Part shown: one piece after another, positions 1 to 13,135 of the stretch
Numbering within the stretch: position 1 is the first letter of the stretch
Layout: every line of letters begins with the position of its first letter
Source of the DNA: Acridotheres tristis
Lineage: Eukaryota > Chordata > Aves > Passeriformes > Sturnidae
Direction: 5' to 3'
Length of the DNA stretch: 64,000 nucleotides
Assembly (NCBI GenBank): GCA_037013685.1
Contig: CM072906.1
Span: 4,253,001-4,317,000, forward strand
Notes under the pieces: model-generated
The model's input: the letters and a program-made list of their open reading frames with translations, nothing else
Databases searched by the model: none
What the model was told of the DNA's origin: nothing
Program-made: the position numbers and the translations under genes

Positions 1-3000
1 AAGTCACAGACCCCAGCCTTGCTGAGGTGGCTGTGAGTCAGCTGTGGATGCTCTTGGGAAGTCAGGAATTCTTCCCATGCAAAAGTTCCAGGGGGTGTAA
101 TCCAAATGGCTATATTTAGGCATTTGAGCCACAACTCACTGAGTGCCCCCAGTGTAACAGAGCAGAAGGAGTGTGAGGAAGTAGCAAAGTATTTGTCCCA
201 CATAAAGACTAAATATCCATTATCAGCAATCTCTTTGGCCTGCTTCTCTGTTGTTGCTTTCCCTCTGGAGATTTGGCAATTGGATTGATTTGCTGCCTGA
301 CTCACTGTCTTAGATTGAGATACTGAGAATTGCTGACAGTATTAATAAAATTAGCATTAGGGAGGATGTCTGAACATTTGCCTTTGACGTTTTTAGGGGA
401 GAGAGCTGACATTTAGTCTAAGTTAAAAAGTTACTTAATTGCCTTTGTTTTTTCCCCGACCAAAGTCTTTGTAGTTTTCATAGGAAAACTTAGTCCAGAA
501 CTAAGAATTTCAGGTTGCAAGTTTTGGTCTTTCTTTTTGCTGAGAACCCCTGATTAGTTAAGAAAGGTCGAGATACTTAACAGCATTCTTGGGAGAAATA
601 TTTTCATAAAACCATAAAATACATGTTCAAGTATCTCCTGCAGTATTGTTTTATGATAGTGAAGATTATTTTGTTCTATCTTAGGTGACATAAAGGTCAA
701 ACTGAAATAATAGTCTTAATGTCAAAATCTAAGGACAGGCAAATAATTTTCAAGGACGGTTTGCATCATTGCTTTTAAATGCAGTTGCCTGGTCTTTAGG
801 ATTTGTGGTTAACTTTTGCTCCCTGTGGGAAATGACTGAATTGAGGAGACATTTGTTTCATGTCATGACTGCTCTTTATCTACACATTCTGCACTGTTTT
901 CACGTGGTACAATTAATCCCCAGGGAACAGCAGCAGGCTGAGCTTGGGTTTGCTCTGGTCAGCAAGAGGATCATTTCCCAACAATAATTATAGATAATTT
1001 TCAGTAGCTCCTAAAGGTTTAATTGGGGTGGTTGTTATTTCGTGCTCTTTGCCTGACAAGCAGAGCTGCCTGATGTCACTGAGAGTCTTCTTGAATATTC
1101 CCTTTCCATAATCCTTGGAACAAAGTGTTGGAGCTGCTGCCACTGCTCAGTGTCCATGTAAGGAGTGGAATAGTGTGAAAAATCTTCCACGTGTTAACAC
1201 TCATTTGTAGGTAGGATCCTTTTAGAGGATGGTGCAAATAGCTGCAGTTGAAGAAGGTCCAGCTCTGCTGCTCACCTCCCTGCCCTGTCTGCCTCCTGCT
1301 GGCCTCACCCCTTGGCTGGTGGGAACACAAGTTTTTGGGGCTGGAGCTGGCATGACTTCGTGCCTGTGTCATTTTGAGGCCATACATGCTGGCTGTGTGC
1401 TGCTGTCAGCAGAACCAATTCCTCTTCAGGGGAGTTTTCTGGGGGGGAATCCAGCAGAAAGCCTGTGCCAGTCACAGCTGTACATGTGTGAGGTCGAATT
1501 CCCACTGCCTTTAATGAAGAGCGAGTGCCAGAATCTAAAACAACTTTTCCTGCTCTCCTATTGACAGTATTGCGTGTTCCATCCCACAAAAAGTTGCTAT
1601 TCTCTTATCCATTTTTCCCTTTCTCTGACTGCAAAAAGTATAAATTATTTTAGTGCAAAAATTTTGGAAGGTTTTCTCCCTCTTCCCCGTTTCCTGAAAA
1701 GCTTGCATACAGAGTGAGACACTCATAAGCTTTTCCGAGATAAGAATTTAATTTATTTACGCTTCATTGTTCCAGGCATGGCTACAGACTGGTTTGGAAA
1801 TTTGCTGTTCCAACTTTAACAGGTCACTGCATGGAAGGGAGCAGCTGGATTTTCCTCCAGAGCAGCCGTCAGCTGTTGGAAATCTCTTGATACTTCCCTG
1901 GCTTCTCCAGATTCAGCATTAAGTTCTCTTTCCTGTAACAGGAATTATGCTACGTGCTGTAGACTCTTCAGCTAGAAAATAAGAGGAAAGCACAGGAGGG
2001 GAATACAGCAGATGCTGGTGGGGCTGGTAGAGGTCACACCATTGCTCTGACTCCTTTTCACCTTCATAAGGTCAGAGGAAAAACCCTCTCTAAATTCTGC
2101 ATGGCACAATCTGAAGTGACTCCTGTGGCTCAGGCAGCTTCTGCAGCTCAGGAAAATGGGCAATGAGTCCAAACTCCAGGAATGTGAACTACCCCATGCT
2201 TTTACACTGCTTTTCCCTCTCACCTCTGCCCCTCTTAGGAAGTGCCTCCTCTGGTGTATTGCAGTGTTCCAGCACAGCTGAGGGATGGAGGCAGCAGCCC
2301 CATTTCTCATCTCACGTGGCTGCATGGCAGCAGGATTCTGCTGACTCTGCTGAAGTTGGTCCCGATTTGTGCAGACAGAATGACCCAGATGTGAAACCTG
2401 TGTGATGACATCTGCAGGAGATGTAATGCAGCCAAGTAACTTTGCCATGAGAACCATTTCGGTGTTGCTTGACTTTCTTTTAGAATACAATGATGAAAAC
2501 ATCATATTGCATTAAGTAGTACTTAATTAATGTAAGCCATGAGAGAGAGAAATTCAAGCAACTTGCTCCTTTGAGCTGGATGTTTTACTGAGAACTGAGC
2601 CAGAGTGACATAACTGGTGACTTTTTTCAGAAGTTGAGCTGTTGGTTGCCTCTCGTGTCAACTTTACTAAAATTTGTCCTTCAACACCGGCTAAAAAAAA
2701 AATTCGAAAGCAGGTTTTCTGCTTGATCTTTCAAATTATTTGTATCAGAGTGCTCCTTGCTCTGAACTTGGTGCTGTAATTTGTCAGTCCTGTGTGTCTC
2801 GAAAGGCTGTGGGCAAAGCTGTGGGATGGAAACTGCACGTGCAGGAGTGTCCCAAGGCAAACTGAGCTGCAGGCACTGGCAGCTTACAGCACTTCACCTC
2901 TGACTGATGGACATTTTGCACACAGTCAAAGAACATCAATAGAACTTTCTCATGTAACTAAAACTGATGATGGGAAGAGAATAAAGTGAGAAGAGGAAAA

Positions 3001-6000
3001 CGCCACACAGTTGCCACTGCTGGTTATCAGGACTTGCAGTTTATGTCCTGTGAAAAACACGGGGAAATAACAAAGTCAGAAGGGAAGAGTTACTGGCCAT
3101 GACATCATTAACTTAGTTAATATAAAACATTATATGCTCACAATGGGAGACTTGTTTGTTGAGCTGCTGGTAGAAGGAGTGGATTCTGCCTGGTATAAAA
3201 TGACATGGTTCCACTTTGATGTGTCAGAATATTCACTGGCCTTTAGTCTGGTTTCATCTAGACCAGGAGATTCTCAGTTCTCTGAGATGAGTGTGACCTT
3301 TTCCCCTTAGCCTTTCTGGTTAAGATACAAGAGAGAGGATATAAATTTGGTTGTAGGATGCAAGGAGACTGAAGACACTCAAGATGAAGTTTCCAGATCC
3401 TTTTGATGCACTGTTGGCCATTTCCAGGCACTTTTTCTCTTCCCTATGTTCTGAACTCTGAGCCATTCATTAAAAGGGAAGAAAGAAAAAGCAGTTCCCT
3501 CTAGCTGAGGCATTTAATCATGTTTGGAAGATCTGCAGAGGCAGCCCCTGAATGGCTGTGGAGTCTGGGACTGGCTCTCTCTGGGGGATATTAGCCGCTC
3601 ATCCTTTGCACATCAAGCTTCTGTAATGACGAGTGGGATTATCAGAGAAAATCCCCCTGAACTCGTGGCTCTCTTGCCTATGCAGTTGGACTCCAATTCA
3701 CAAAATCAAACAGCTGGATTAGCACAGGCAAGGCCAAGTTATCTGGGGGAGGCCTACATCACATCCTGTGAGCAGAGCAGGCATGGCCTGAGCAGCATTT
3801 TGGGGTTTGTCTCTGAGGTTGGCTTGGTTTGTGTGGCAGGAGGACTTCACAAAAACCTCCTGAGGAATGGCTGTTTCTAGAGTTCCTATCAACAGTCTTG
3901 TATCATGTGTGTTAATGGTAGAACTCTCCTTCTGAAATTCAGTGTGCTCACAACCACCCATGTCTTGGCCAGTGCTAATCATAATCACTCGTTAATTGAA
4001 AAACGGTGAGGGGAATTGGTAGCCTGCTATAGATTAAAATATTCCATGGACATCTGGAGTTAGATGCATATATCCAAGGGGTGTGAAATAAGAAAGCAAT
4101 TGTCTGTGTCCCCAGGGAGCTGTAACCCTGTCAGTAATATTATTTTTTGTCCAGAGAACGTAGCAGGAAGGATGCCTTCTCCTTGGAAAAGAATGGACAG
4201 TGTTGGTATTGAGGTAAAGGACCCTCCTACCTACCCCTTGAGGGGGTGAGAGCCCAGGACACGGTGTCTTACTCAAGGCTGATGTGAGTGGAGCCCATCA
4301 AACGTGGGCAGGAGGTGGCTGGGCAGGTATTTCACTACCTGAAATATCAACCAAGCTTCAGAGTTTTAAAACATGTCATCCACCCTCCACAATGAGAATT
4401 CCAGATGCATTTCTATCCCATGATTTTCAGTTAATCTTCCACTGGCTTGTGATTTCTGAGGAGCTATAGATTGAACCCAGACATGCTAGCTAAGCTGAAT
4501 TTCTGAGTGGTAGGGTTTTTTAATATTTGTTTATTTGTTTTAGAATAACTTTTTCCTTTGAAATTCCTTCAATACCAAAGGGTAAATGGATTCTTGGGCA
4601 CTAATTTAAGATATTGCTACTAATAATAACCTAATGCTTGCTGTTTGTTAAAAGCTGAGAATCAGCAGTGATGAAAGATGAAACTGCCCCAAGTTTCTTG
4701 GCAAAAGTGATGGAGGCAAATATTTCAGAGGTCATTTCAATTTTGAAATTTGCTTCCTCAGAGATTGTGCTGTGGTAACATTTGCCTTCTAGATGTTATC
4801 AGAGAAGCACTGGAATTTCATAGTAACTGAAATGAAAGAATATTAGGATGTAGAGTTTGGCTGTTGGAGATATCCCTGTCCTGCTGTTCCCATTAACCTT
4901 GCTGTTCTTACAGGCAGTCACTGTGCAGTCCAGCTCCAGCCTTTCCCACTCAACATCTTACATCTCAAGCTCAAAATGATTTGGTTGTCCCCATTCACTG
5001 ATAACACACTTGACTTTTGTCCTATTTGTTATCTGTTGGCTCTTCAATAAGCTAATGTGGTATTTTTATTTATTTATTTTTTTTTAAGCAAACATAACCC
5101 CAGACTTGCTTGTGCATTAATTGACTTTGCAGGTTAAATAGTGCTCTCTCATTTAACAGCTGCAGGAGCACCAAGAGACCCCTCAGAGCAGAGCCCTCTG
5201 TGGGCATGGAACAAACTCACAGCTACAGCAGGGCCTGCCAGGTGGCAGCTTCTGCAGCCCTAAACATTCTTTTTTTTTTTGCATGGGAATAATGGAGACT
5301 CTGAAGAAAGGCTGCACTGGTGGATGCTACAGCTCAAGGGCAGCAGTGTAGGAAAGCAATTACATTTTAGGTTTTCTGTGCAGCTTTTGATACTGCCCTA
5401 ATTTTGATATTGTGTAATTCTTTCACAGCATAAAACTCCTGTTGCTTTTGGTTCTTAGATGAGTTCAGCTGTTTCAAATTTATCCCCTGTTCCTAGTCTG
5501 GAATTCTGACCTGTATCTTGCTGGGTGGAGCAGGAAGGTTGTACCCAGGCACTGGCAGGAAGTTTATTTGTGCTTTTATTCAGCTAGGCTGAATCTGTTA
5601 GCATCTTGAGAACAGCTATTGATGTGCTTGATGTGTTGTACTCCTGCAGTTGGTGCCTCTCCTCGGGGTATCTTGGACCTCAGGGAGAAGGAATCAAAAC
5701 ATCTTTTCATTGGTAAAACAGGGCTTGTGTGGAAGCTTGGACTGGGAGAATGTCCTTTAGTAGAGGCAGTGGAAGCAGGTGGCCTGTTCTCCTAGAAGTC
5801 ATCAAGTGGCTGCTCTGATCTCAGACCAGAAATGAAGTGCCTGTTTCTGTGAGGAGGTGAAAATACCCCAGGATATGGTCAGATTTCTAAGTTTCAACAC
5901 CTACTTACTCTGTTTCTCTCCTTATCTCCCTCCAGCAGTCATAAGTCATGTGGAATACCTTTTTTCATGGAATTGAGCTGCAGGTTGAAAACCCCTCTGC

Positions 6001-9000
6001 AGTAGATTGTGAGCAGGTTGCTGCTTTGACTTTTCAATTTATATCACTGAAGACAAATTTTATTAGTAAAAACTTGGGCAACTCAGCAGTGGATTTTTAG
6101 GCTCTGACTGGGTGCCTGGAGCTGCATTTCTTTGAACTGTCTTCTAGAGGAACTGCAGCTGTATAAATGGATGAAGACTGTGGAAAGAAACTATAAATAT
6201 GGCTTTATTAAGGTGGGTTTTTAAATCAAAGTGACTTTTTGAAATATTTTAATGAACCCTAAAAACTATTTTGCAGCTCTTTCCAACAGCTATGTTACTT
6301 TCCAGCAATGGAAGAGGAGGGGAACATGAGTGAGGGAACTGTGGCCATTGCATCTGTGGCAGTGGATGGGGCAATGCCTTTTCCATGGACTTGGCTGGAC
6401 AGAAAACTTAAAATGTCCAGGGGCTGGAATGCCTCTTCTGCTACTAATTTTCATGGTGTAAATTGTAGCCAGGTTTCACAGGGATAGAGAGAAACCATTG
6501 GGATGGTGTTGGGGAGTGAGGAATTTGGGGGCATTCGAGACATTTCCTGTTGCCCTGCAGCTTTTTCAGTGGGCAGTGGTGGATTGTGCTTTACCAGGAA
6601 TGTGACAAACCTACTCAATGTATGTTTTCCTTGCTGGAATTAAATTGAAAACAATGATTTAGCACATAGAAAAATGCGCGAGCATTGCCTGGTGATGGTT
6701 TAGTGCCTTCTATTCCCCTCGTGTTCTTGTCCAGAGTTTAGGATCTGTGCTTAAGCACACATGACAGGTTTCAGAATTCCACAAGCCAGCTGGTCCTTGG
6801 TGTTGACTGTCCTGGGAGTTAATGGTGGGCTCAGTAAGCACCACTGAACTGTGCTTCCTCAGCAGCTGGGAGCTGTGAAACCACATTTGGGGCTTTACAT
6901 CAGGAAAGACACGTCCATTCCAGCTTAAACACACATCTCCACATCCCAGTGACTCCAAACCTGGCTGCAGTGAACTCCAAAGGGACTTGGAAGGAAACAG
7001 GCAGGGAGTGGAGCAGGGAATAGGTGGAGGGATATGGGTTGTCATTGGAAGGTCAGGGATAAACCTCTGGCAGGTCTGTCTTGCTTATTCTCCACCATAA
7101 CACTGTGTCTTTGAGGAGAACACTGAGCAAGGCTCCTCACTGAAGGCCAAGCATGAAGGAAATCATTCAGAAAGCTGCTCAGTAGCATTCCAGAGTGTAG
7201 AAATGGCTGTGATGGAAGCAGTTTTCCTCTGGGTGTGTGCACATGTACTCATCTGTGTAAATGAATGTGTACAAGGAAAGGCCCTGGAGTGCATCATCCA
7301 GAGGTGGTCTGAGCTGGGATTTCCAATCAGCAGAGCCTGGCTTGGGGAGGCTTTGTAGCAACCACAGTGTTCTGTTTGGGGAGGCAGAGGTGTTCCAGAT
7401 ACACGGTACCATCATGGTAGAAATGTTTTTGGCACAGGGGTAACCACCTCTCCTTCAATTCAAATGTCACATTTTACCCGCTTGCAGTTTCCTGCTTGTA
7501 TGTTTTGGCTTTTGCCCAGCACCTCGGGCTATGTGTGCTCATCTGGTTTTGATAAAACATTCAACTTAGACAATACATCTTCTTGGACATTTCTTCCTGT
7601 TAGATTCAAGTGTGATACAAAGCAACCAGGACTTGATCAGTAGCAGACACTGTTTTTATCAAGCATTGTTGGATGTTCATTAGCCATGAAAGGACTGTAG
7701 AGAAAACTTGCACAGGACAGGTTGGTGCTTCTCCTTCCTCAGCCACCTCAGTGGCTGCCTGTTGGGTGCTCTTTTGAAGCCAATGCTCACATACCAGGCT
7801 ACAATACCCAAATTGTTTGGCTGGTGTTTATCTTGCCTCTCTTACTGTCTTGTTAGTCTGCAAAGAGAGATAAAAATACCCATGAGATTTTGAACAGTGG
7901 CAGATGAATGGGAGTAGTAACCTCATTAAAAATCATCTCCTCAACCTGACATTTAGGTAGCATTTGAGAATGCAGTGCAGTAAAATGTTGGGTGCAAAGA
8001 TGAATGAAAATAGCATTTCTCATGGTGTGCCCAAGGAGCACGTGTGACCTCTGCTATGACTGTGAGTCACTCAGCCTCTGTACCCCACTTCATATCCCTG
8101 ACACATGCAAGGAAAGGATGTGCCATGTTTATTAGACAGTGATCTAAAGTGTGAAGAAAGGCATGTATCTCACTGAAGTTCATCTGTCTGCCTGTCTCCT
8201 TTTCACAGTCACCTGGGCTGCCCTTGCAGGAGGGAGAAGGAGGGATGTCTCCAGAGGCTGAGCATCCCTGCCTGATTTGCATGCCTGGCAAGTACACCAG
8301 AGGATGCTGTGTCACCACAGTGTTAGTGGCACTCAGTGAGCTTGGGATGGCTGCTGTGTCCTTTGTTAGCACCATCCCTTGTGGAGAAATTGCCTAAATT
8401 CCAGTCCCAGGGGACTTGTGCCTTCCAGAACTGCCCTGTTGGGCTGGGCACAGGAGCTGCTGCTGGGGATCCCTGGTGTTGTGCCAGGACAGCAGCTCCC
8501 ACAGCCCTTCCTGTGTGCTGTTCTCAGTGCTGGCACCCAGTGTCCAGCTCCCAGCTCTTCCAGCAGGAGGGAAATGGGTGGCACTCCAAGAAAACCTTCT
8601 GGATAAGTTGTTCCTGGTGCTGTTGGGAAGCCTGAGTTGTACAGGCACATAAAAGACACTCTCAGACTTGCAGAGCAGCGTGGTCAGAGGCTTTAGCCTG
8701 ACCCCAGGCTCTGACAGACGTGTTGATGCAGCATGAGGAGGCTGGAGGCACTGCATGGACCTCTTTGTTCTCAGCCTTTTTATCTCTTCATGTCTCATCT
8801 CCCTTCCTTCCCCCAGTGGATCAGGATGAAAGTTGTGTGCACCCCTCTGCAAGCTGCCTCAGAGATCCAATTTAAATACCTCGTCCTTGGAGCATATGGG
8901 AGGGTTGAGCCATTGAACCTATTCCACTGGAGGGTTACAGTCCCAGAGCTTTTTTTGTCTTGTTCCTGGGATTATGGATATTCAAATCTGAGATTGAACA

Positions 9001-9840
9001 CTTAAACTTTTATGGGAAAGGCTGGTGGAACTTAATGTGCACTTTGGTTTTCAGCAGATTTTGCTCAATGTGGAACTGAGTTTTGCCATCTTGCTGCAAT
9101 ACTATACTCCAATAAATAAATGCAGTAGAATCCCATTTAATTTGTATGAGTTGCACCCCCTAAAATCCTCTAGGCTATTTGAACAGATTACAAGCCAAAC
9201 CCCAGAGTTTTTCCCTAATTTTCCAGCTGTGCAAATCCATCCTTGGATATTAAAAAAAGACTAAGTCTTATTATATATTTTCTGTCTCCTGTATCGTGAC
9301 CAATTTGCTAGAAAAATCAAAGATCTGCTTCTTGGAATGCTGTAACTAACAAGTGTTTTCTTAACCATATCTTAATCCTCAAAGGCAGGAGATAACTCTC
9401 AAAATAAGAGCTGCCTGCAGGTTTCTCAGTGACACTGAAATACCTGCTAGACCTTCATTAAATCTGTCTCCAGGTCCAGGGATTAGAAGGCAGCTGACAA
9501 TTTTCATTAATGATATGTAGGACGGGGGGGAAATCCAACTTACACTCCCTGTATTGGTTGTTGTGATGATTGAAATGCGGTTTTATTTTTGCCTTTATCA
9601 CATGTACAGGGAAAAGAAGAAATACATAGCAGAGGTTCCATTTTTTTGAAGTGTCACTCATCTGAGCCATGTCCTGTGTAAAAAATGAAGTTGCTTTTAC
9701 AGAAACCATACAAAACCATTGTCAGGGCTTATATGAAATACTGTTGTGTCCTAATAATAACTTCTAGCTGAAAAATCTTGGCATCCTGCAGCTTAGGAAA
9801 GGGTTTTAAAATTCACCTTCAGTTTTTGGGCAACAGGCAA

Positions 9841-10230
9841 AACATGTGGCTCTGTTTAGGAGCTATTTTCGTTAAAGCTTGACAATACAGGATGATAAAA
9901 TACAGCTGCATTGTTTAAACTTTCAATTTAATTTCTGGTTTGGGTCCAAGCTGTTTCATCAATATGGCGCCATTCATTTCAAAACAAAACCCTTGGAAGG
10001 GTCTCCATTACCCCACCATTGATCAAGAGGGTGTTAAAATGTAGAGCCTAATTATATTCCTGGCCTGCTTGGAATTCCAAAATTGGATTTTTATAACTGT
10101 CAAATTTGCAATCAGGGTAACTTTCCATGACAATTAGTCAGAATTATTAGTGCTTTTCTTGCCAGGGAGTTATAACTAATGGTGGTGGCTCACTTTTCAA
10201 GGCTCAGTAAGTGTCAAAGGCAACATATAT
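9841..10230. promoter_or_regulatory. Possible conserved non-coding element
   Basis: This AT-rich, repeat-free stretch lacks homopolymers and carries several homeodomain-type ATTA/TAAT cores, for example AATTAGTCA near 10131 and TAACTAATGG near 10172. The texture resembles conserved enhancers in developmental loci. No coding frame or splice sites fit. The call is inference from composition only; conservation cannot be tested here. Confidence 0.22.
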
Positions 10231-12808
10231 CTTACAGAAGAGCCATTTGACTGCAAAATTGTCTGCACTGAACTGCACCCGAGCCTCTACTACTGTTACA
10301 GTCATTTTTATCACTCCTCCAGGGCTGAGTTGTGGCTACAACCTCTACTGCAAGCTCTGCACATAGAATTAACCACTGGCTTCTGCCTTGCTGCAAGGTG
10401 GGACTCAGGAAATTGTGACCTGAGGAAGTTCATCCTTGAATATTTCACTCAAACGTGCCTTGGTCAGGGCTGGTACTCAAAAGGCTGCTGATTTTGGTCA
10501 ATTATTGCTCTGAACATTTAAAATAAGCCTAGCAGAAACACCTTTACAAGCTGTCTAAGGAAGGCTAAATCCTCTCAGCCTGATTCCTGACTGGCATCTA
10601 AAGCTCTTGTCCTTGTGTAAGGTTGAGTTTGTGCTAAACTAGAATTTGCCTAGGTGGGAATTCCTTCTTGGTACAGCTCTATAAATGTGATACAAAATAT
10701 TCAAGGGAATAAAATAAAGAAGAAAACAGGTACAACAACAAGCAAAGCCAAACCCAAAGACATTAAAGGTGCTGTATTTTGCAGACACCTGGTTCTTCAG
10801 CCAGGCTGGTGCATGAGGGCATTTGCTCTCAGGAGAGCAGACACTGGCAGAAAAGAGCAAACACTGACCCTTGCCTCCTGTGCAACATCAATTTGGGAGG
10901 CATCTGTTCAAGATGCTGATGACCTTCTGCTAATATCAGCAGATTTTTGTCATCAGCTTCAGGCTTAGGATGGAGCAGTGACTGTGAGAGCTGCCTGGCC
11001 ATGGCAGGCAATGACCACATCTCCATCCTTGCACGAGTTAAATGAGCCCCAAATGACCCCTCCATGGGTCTGCTCCTCCTCCCACCCTGCCCTGCCCTTT
11101 CTGTCCCACTGCCACAAGTGGAACAGCCACGTGGTTTAAGGAATTGATCTCCTTGGAAAATAATCAATTACTATTTCCAGACTGGGTTATTTTTCATCTT
11201 TCTCCTTCTTATCTGGCAGTGTCCCTCCATGAGGTGCAGACACTCATTCTAAAATCAAAGGTGGCAACTCAAACCAGTTAAACTTAAGCACAAGTGCTGG
11301 TGCCAAACTGGTGCCAAACTATCACCTCTGGTTTTCCCCAGGCAGCCAGAGCCTGCCTTTTTCTCTTAGGACATCACTTTTACCTTTTTTTCTTATAATA
11401 TTTTTTTTTTTTTCCTTAGAACAATTCTTGTTCTCTTAGAACACCTGGAACATCTCTGTGTCCACTGACATATATTTACCTGGACAGTCATGTGATTGTT
11501 TTTGACAAAAAGATCTGGAATTTAACTTTATTGATACAGGTTCCAAGTTGCTCATACCCCTAATCCTGCAGAACGTTTGCTCTGGAAGAAAGAGGAATTG
11601 TACTCAATTTTGCTTAATTAAATCAACCTAAACTAATTGTCAGCTAATAAAATAGTGTTGGTCAGCTCATAAAACAGAAATGAAGATTAAAAAGAGCAGT
11701 TGCCATGAACAGGTGGTAACTCTGTTTCCAAGTTAGACCACATTACTCTCTGGCACAGAATCTCTGAGAATACCTCATATTCCAAGGTTTTTTGTTTTTT
11801 TTTTTTAATGTTTATGAAACTTATAAAATATAGAGCTCATTTTATAACCAATTTTCTATCTCACCTGCCAAGAGCAGTGGGGGTTGAGCCAGCACAAGGC
11901 GGATGCAGAGTTTTAGGCAGATGTCCAGAAATGGATTCTCTGCACAGGGCTGTGGAATACATTTCTACCTTTGACTGGCCCTTCTGTTGCAATTTTGGAG
12001 ATTTAATTTTTTTTCTTCTTGTTGCTATTACAGAAAAGACCTAGTAAACATTTTTTTAATGTCATTGATCTTGACCTGACACTGTTGTGCAAAGGGAGAA
12101 ACTTTCTGTCCTCACTGTGGATGCTGTTTAACTCAAGATGGATCTTGAGTTAGTTAACAGGATCCCTCTGGATTTGGCCTTCAGTATTTTTTGTTGACTC
12201 TGCAGATCTTGCAGAAGGCATTAAACATTTATCTAATTTCATCTGGAAAGGACTAAACTGGAATCTTTCTCTGCTTCTCAAAGTAGAAGCAGAACTCAGT
12301 GGTTTGAAGTTGCTGTTAATGGTTGAAGAAAGAAAATTTATTGCATAGTGATTATTCTATTATTTGGATAAGAGTGAAAACCATGTGGTTTTGAGCATTT
12401 TATGGTAATGTGGATGCTCTGTAGTGGTGCAGGTCTTCCAGGACCAAAGAGACTTCCCATTTTCTGTGACACCCATTCCCAAAAATCTCATGCAGGATGT
12501 GCTTGCTTGATCTTATGTTAGTCCTCAAACGTGAAAGACAAGAATAATTTTCTTCCCCTTCACTCAGGATCGATGTTCTGCCTTGATGCAGCTCCTCAGG
12601 CTGCACTGACAGTCTGAGAGCAAAGGGGAGGCTTCTGCCAGCCTTGGGGTTAAAACCTGAAGCCCGATTCTCGTTTCTCTGCACTCCTCTTGCAGCTGAT
12701 GTGTCCTTCCCTGGCATGCAGGGCAGCTCTTGTGGCCAAGGGTAACCAGATTTTAGGCTCTGAGACTTGGCTGTGCTGGCACATGAGCTGGGTAAGAAAG
12801 GAGAAGGT

Positions 12809-13135
12809 TGAGAGGAAAAGAATGAGGAGAAGGATGTGAGGAGAAGGATGTGAGGAGAAGGGTGTGAGGAGAAGGATGTGAGGAGAAGGGTGTGAGGAGA
12901 AGGATGTGAGGAGAAGGATGTGGGGAGAAGGATGTGAGGAGAAGGGTGTGAGGAGAAGGATGTGAGGAGAAGGATGTGAGGAGAAGGATGTGGGGAGAAG
13001 GATGTGGGGAGAAGGATGTGAGGAGAAGGATGTGAGAAGGGTGTGAGGAGAAGGGTGTGAGGAGAAGGATGTGAGGAGAAGGATGTGAGGAGAAGGATGT
13101 GGGGAGAAGGGTGTGAGGAGAAGGATGTGAGGAGT
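12809..13135 (+). repeat. 15-bp minisatellite, unit AGGATGTGAGGAGAA
   Basis: About 22 tandem copies of a 15-bp purine-rich unit are present. Common variants are GGGTGTG for GGATGTG and GTGGGG for GTGAGG, and one unit near 13033 is shortened. Because 15 is a multiple of 3, every frame stays open and the minus strand yields long Ser-His-Pro-Ser-Pro-His-Ile-Leu-Leu frames. These are repeat artefacts. The strand is almost pure purine, so triplex or slipped structures are possible. Confidence 0.95.
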
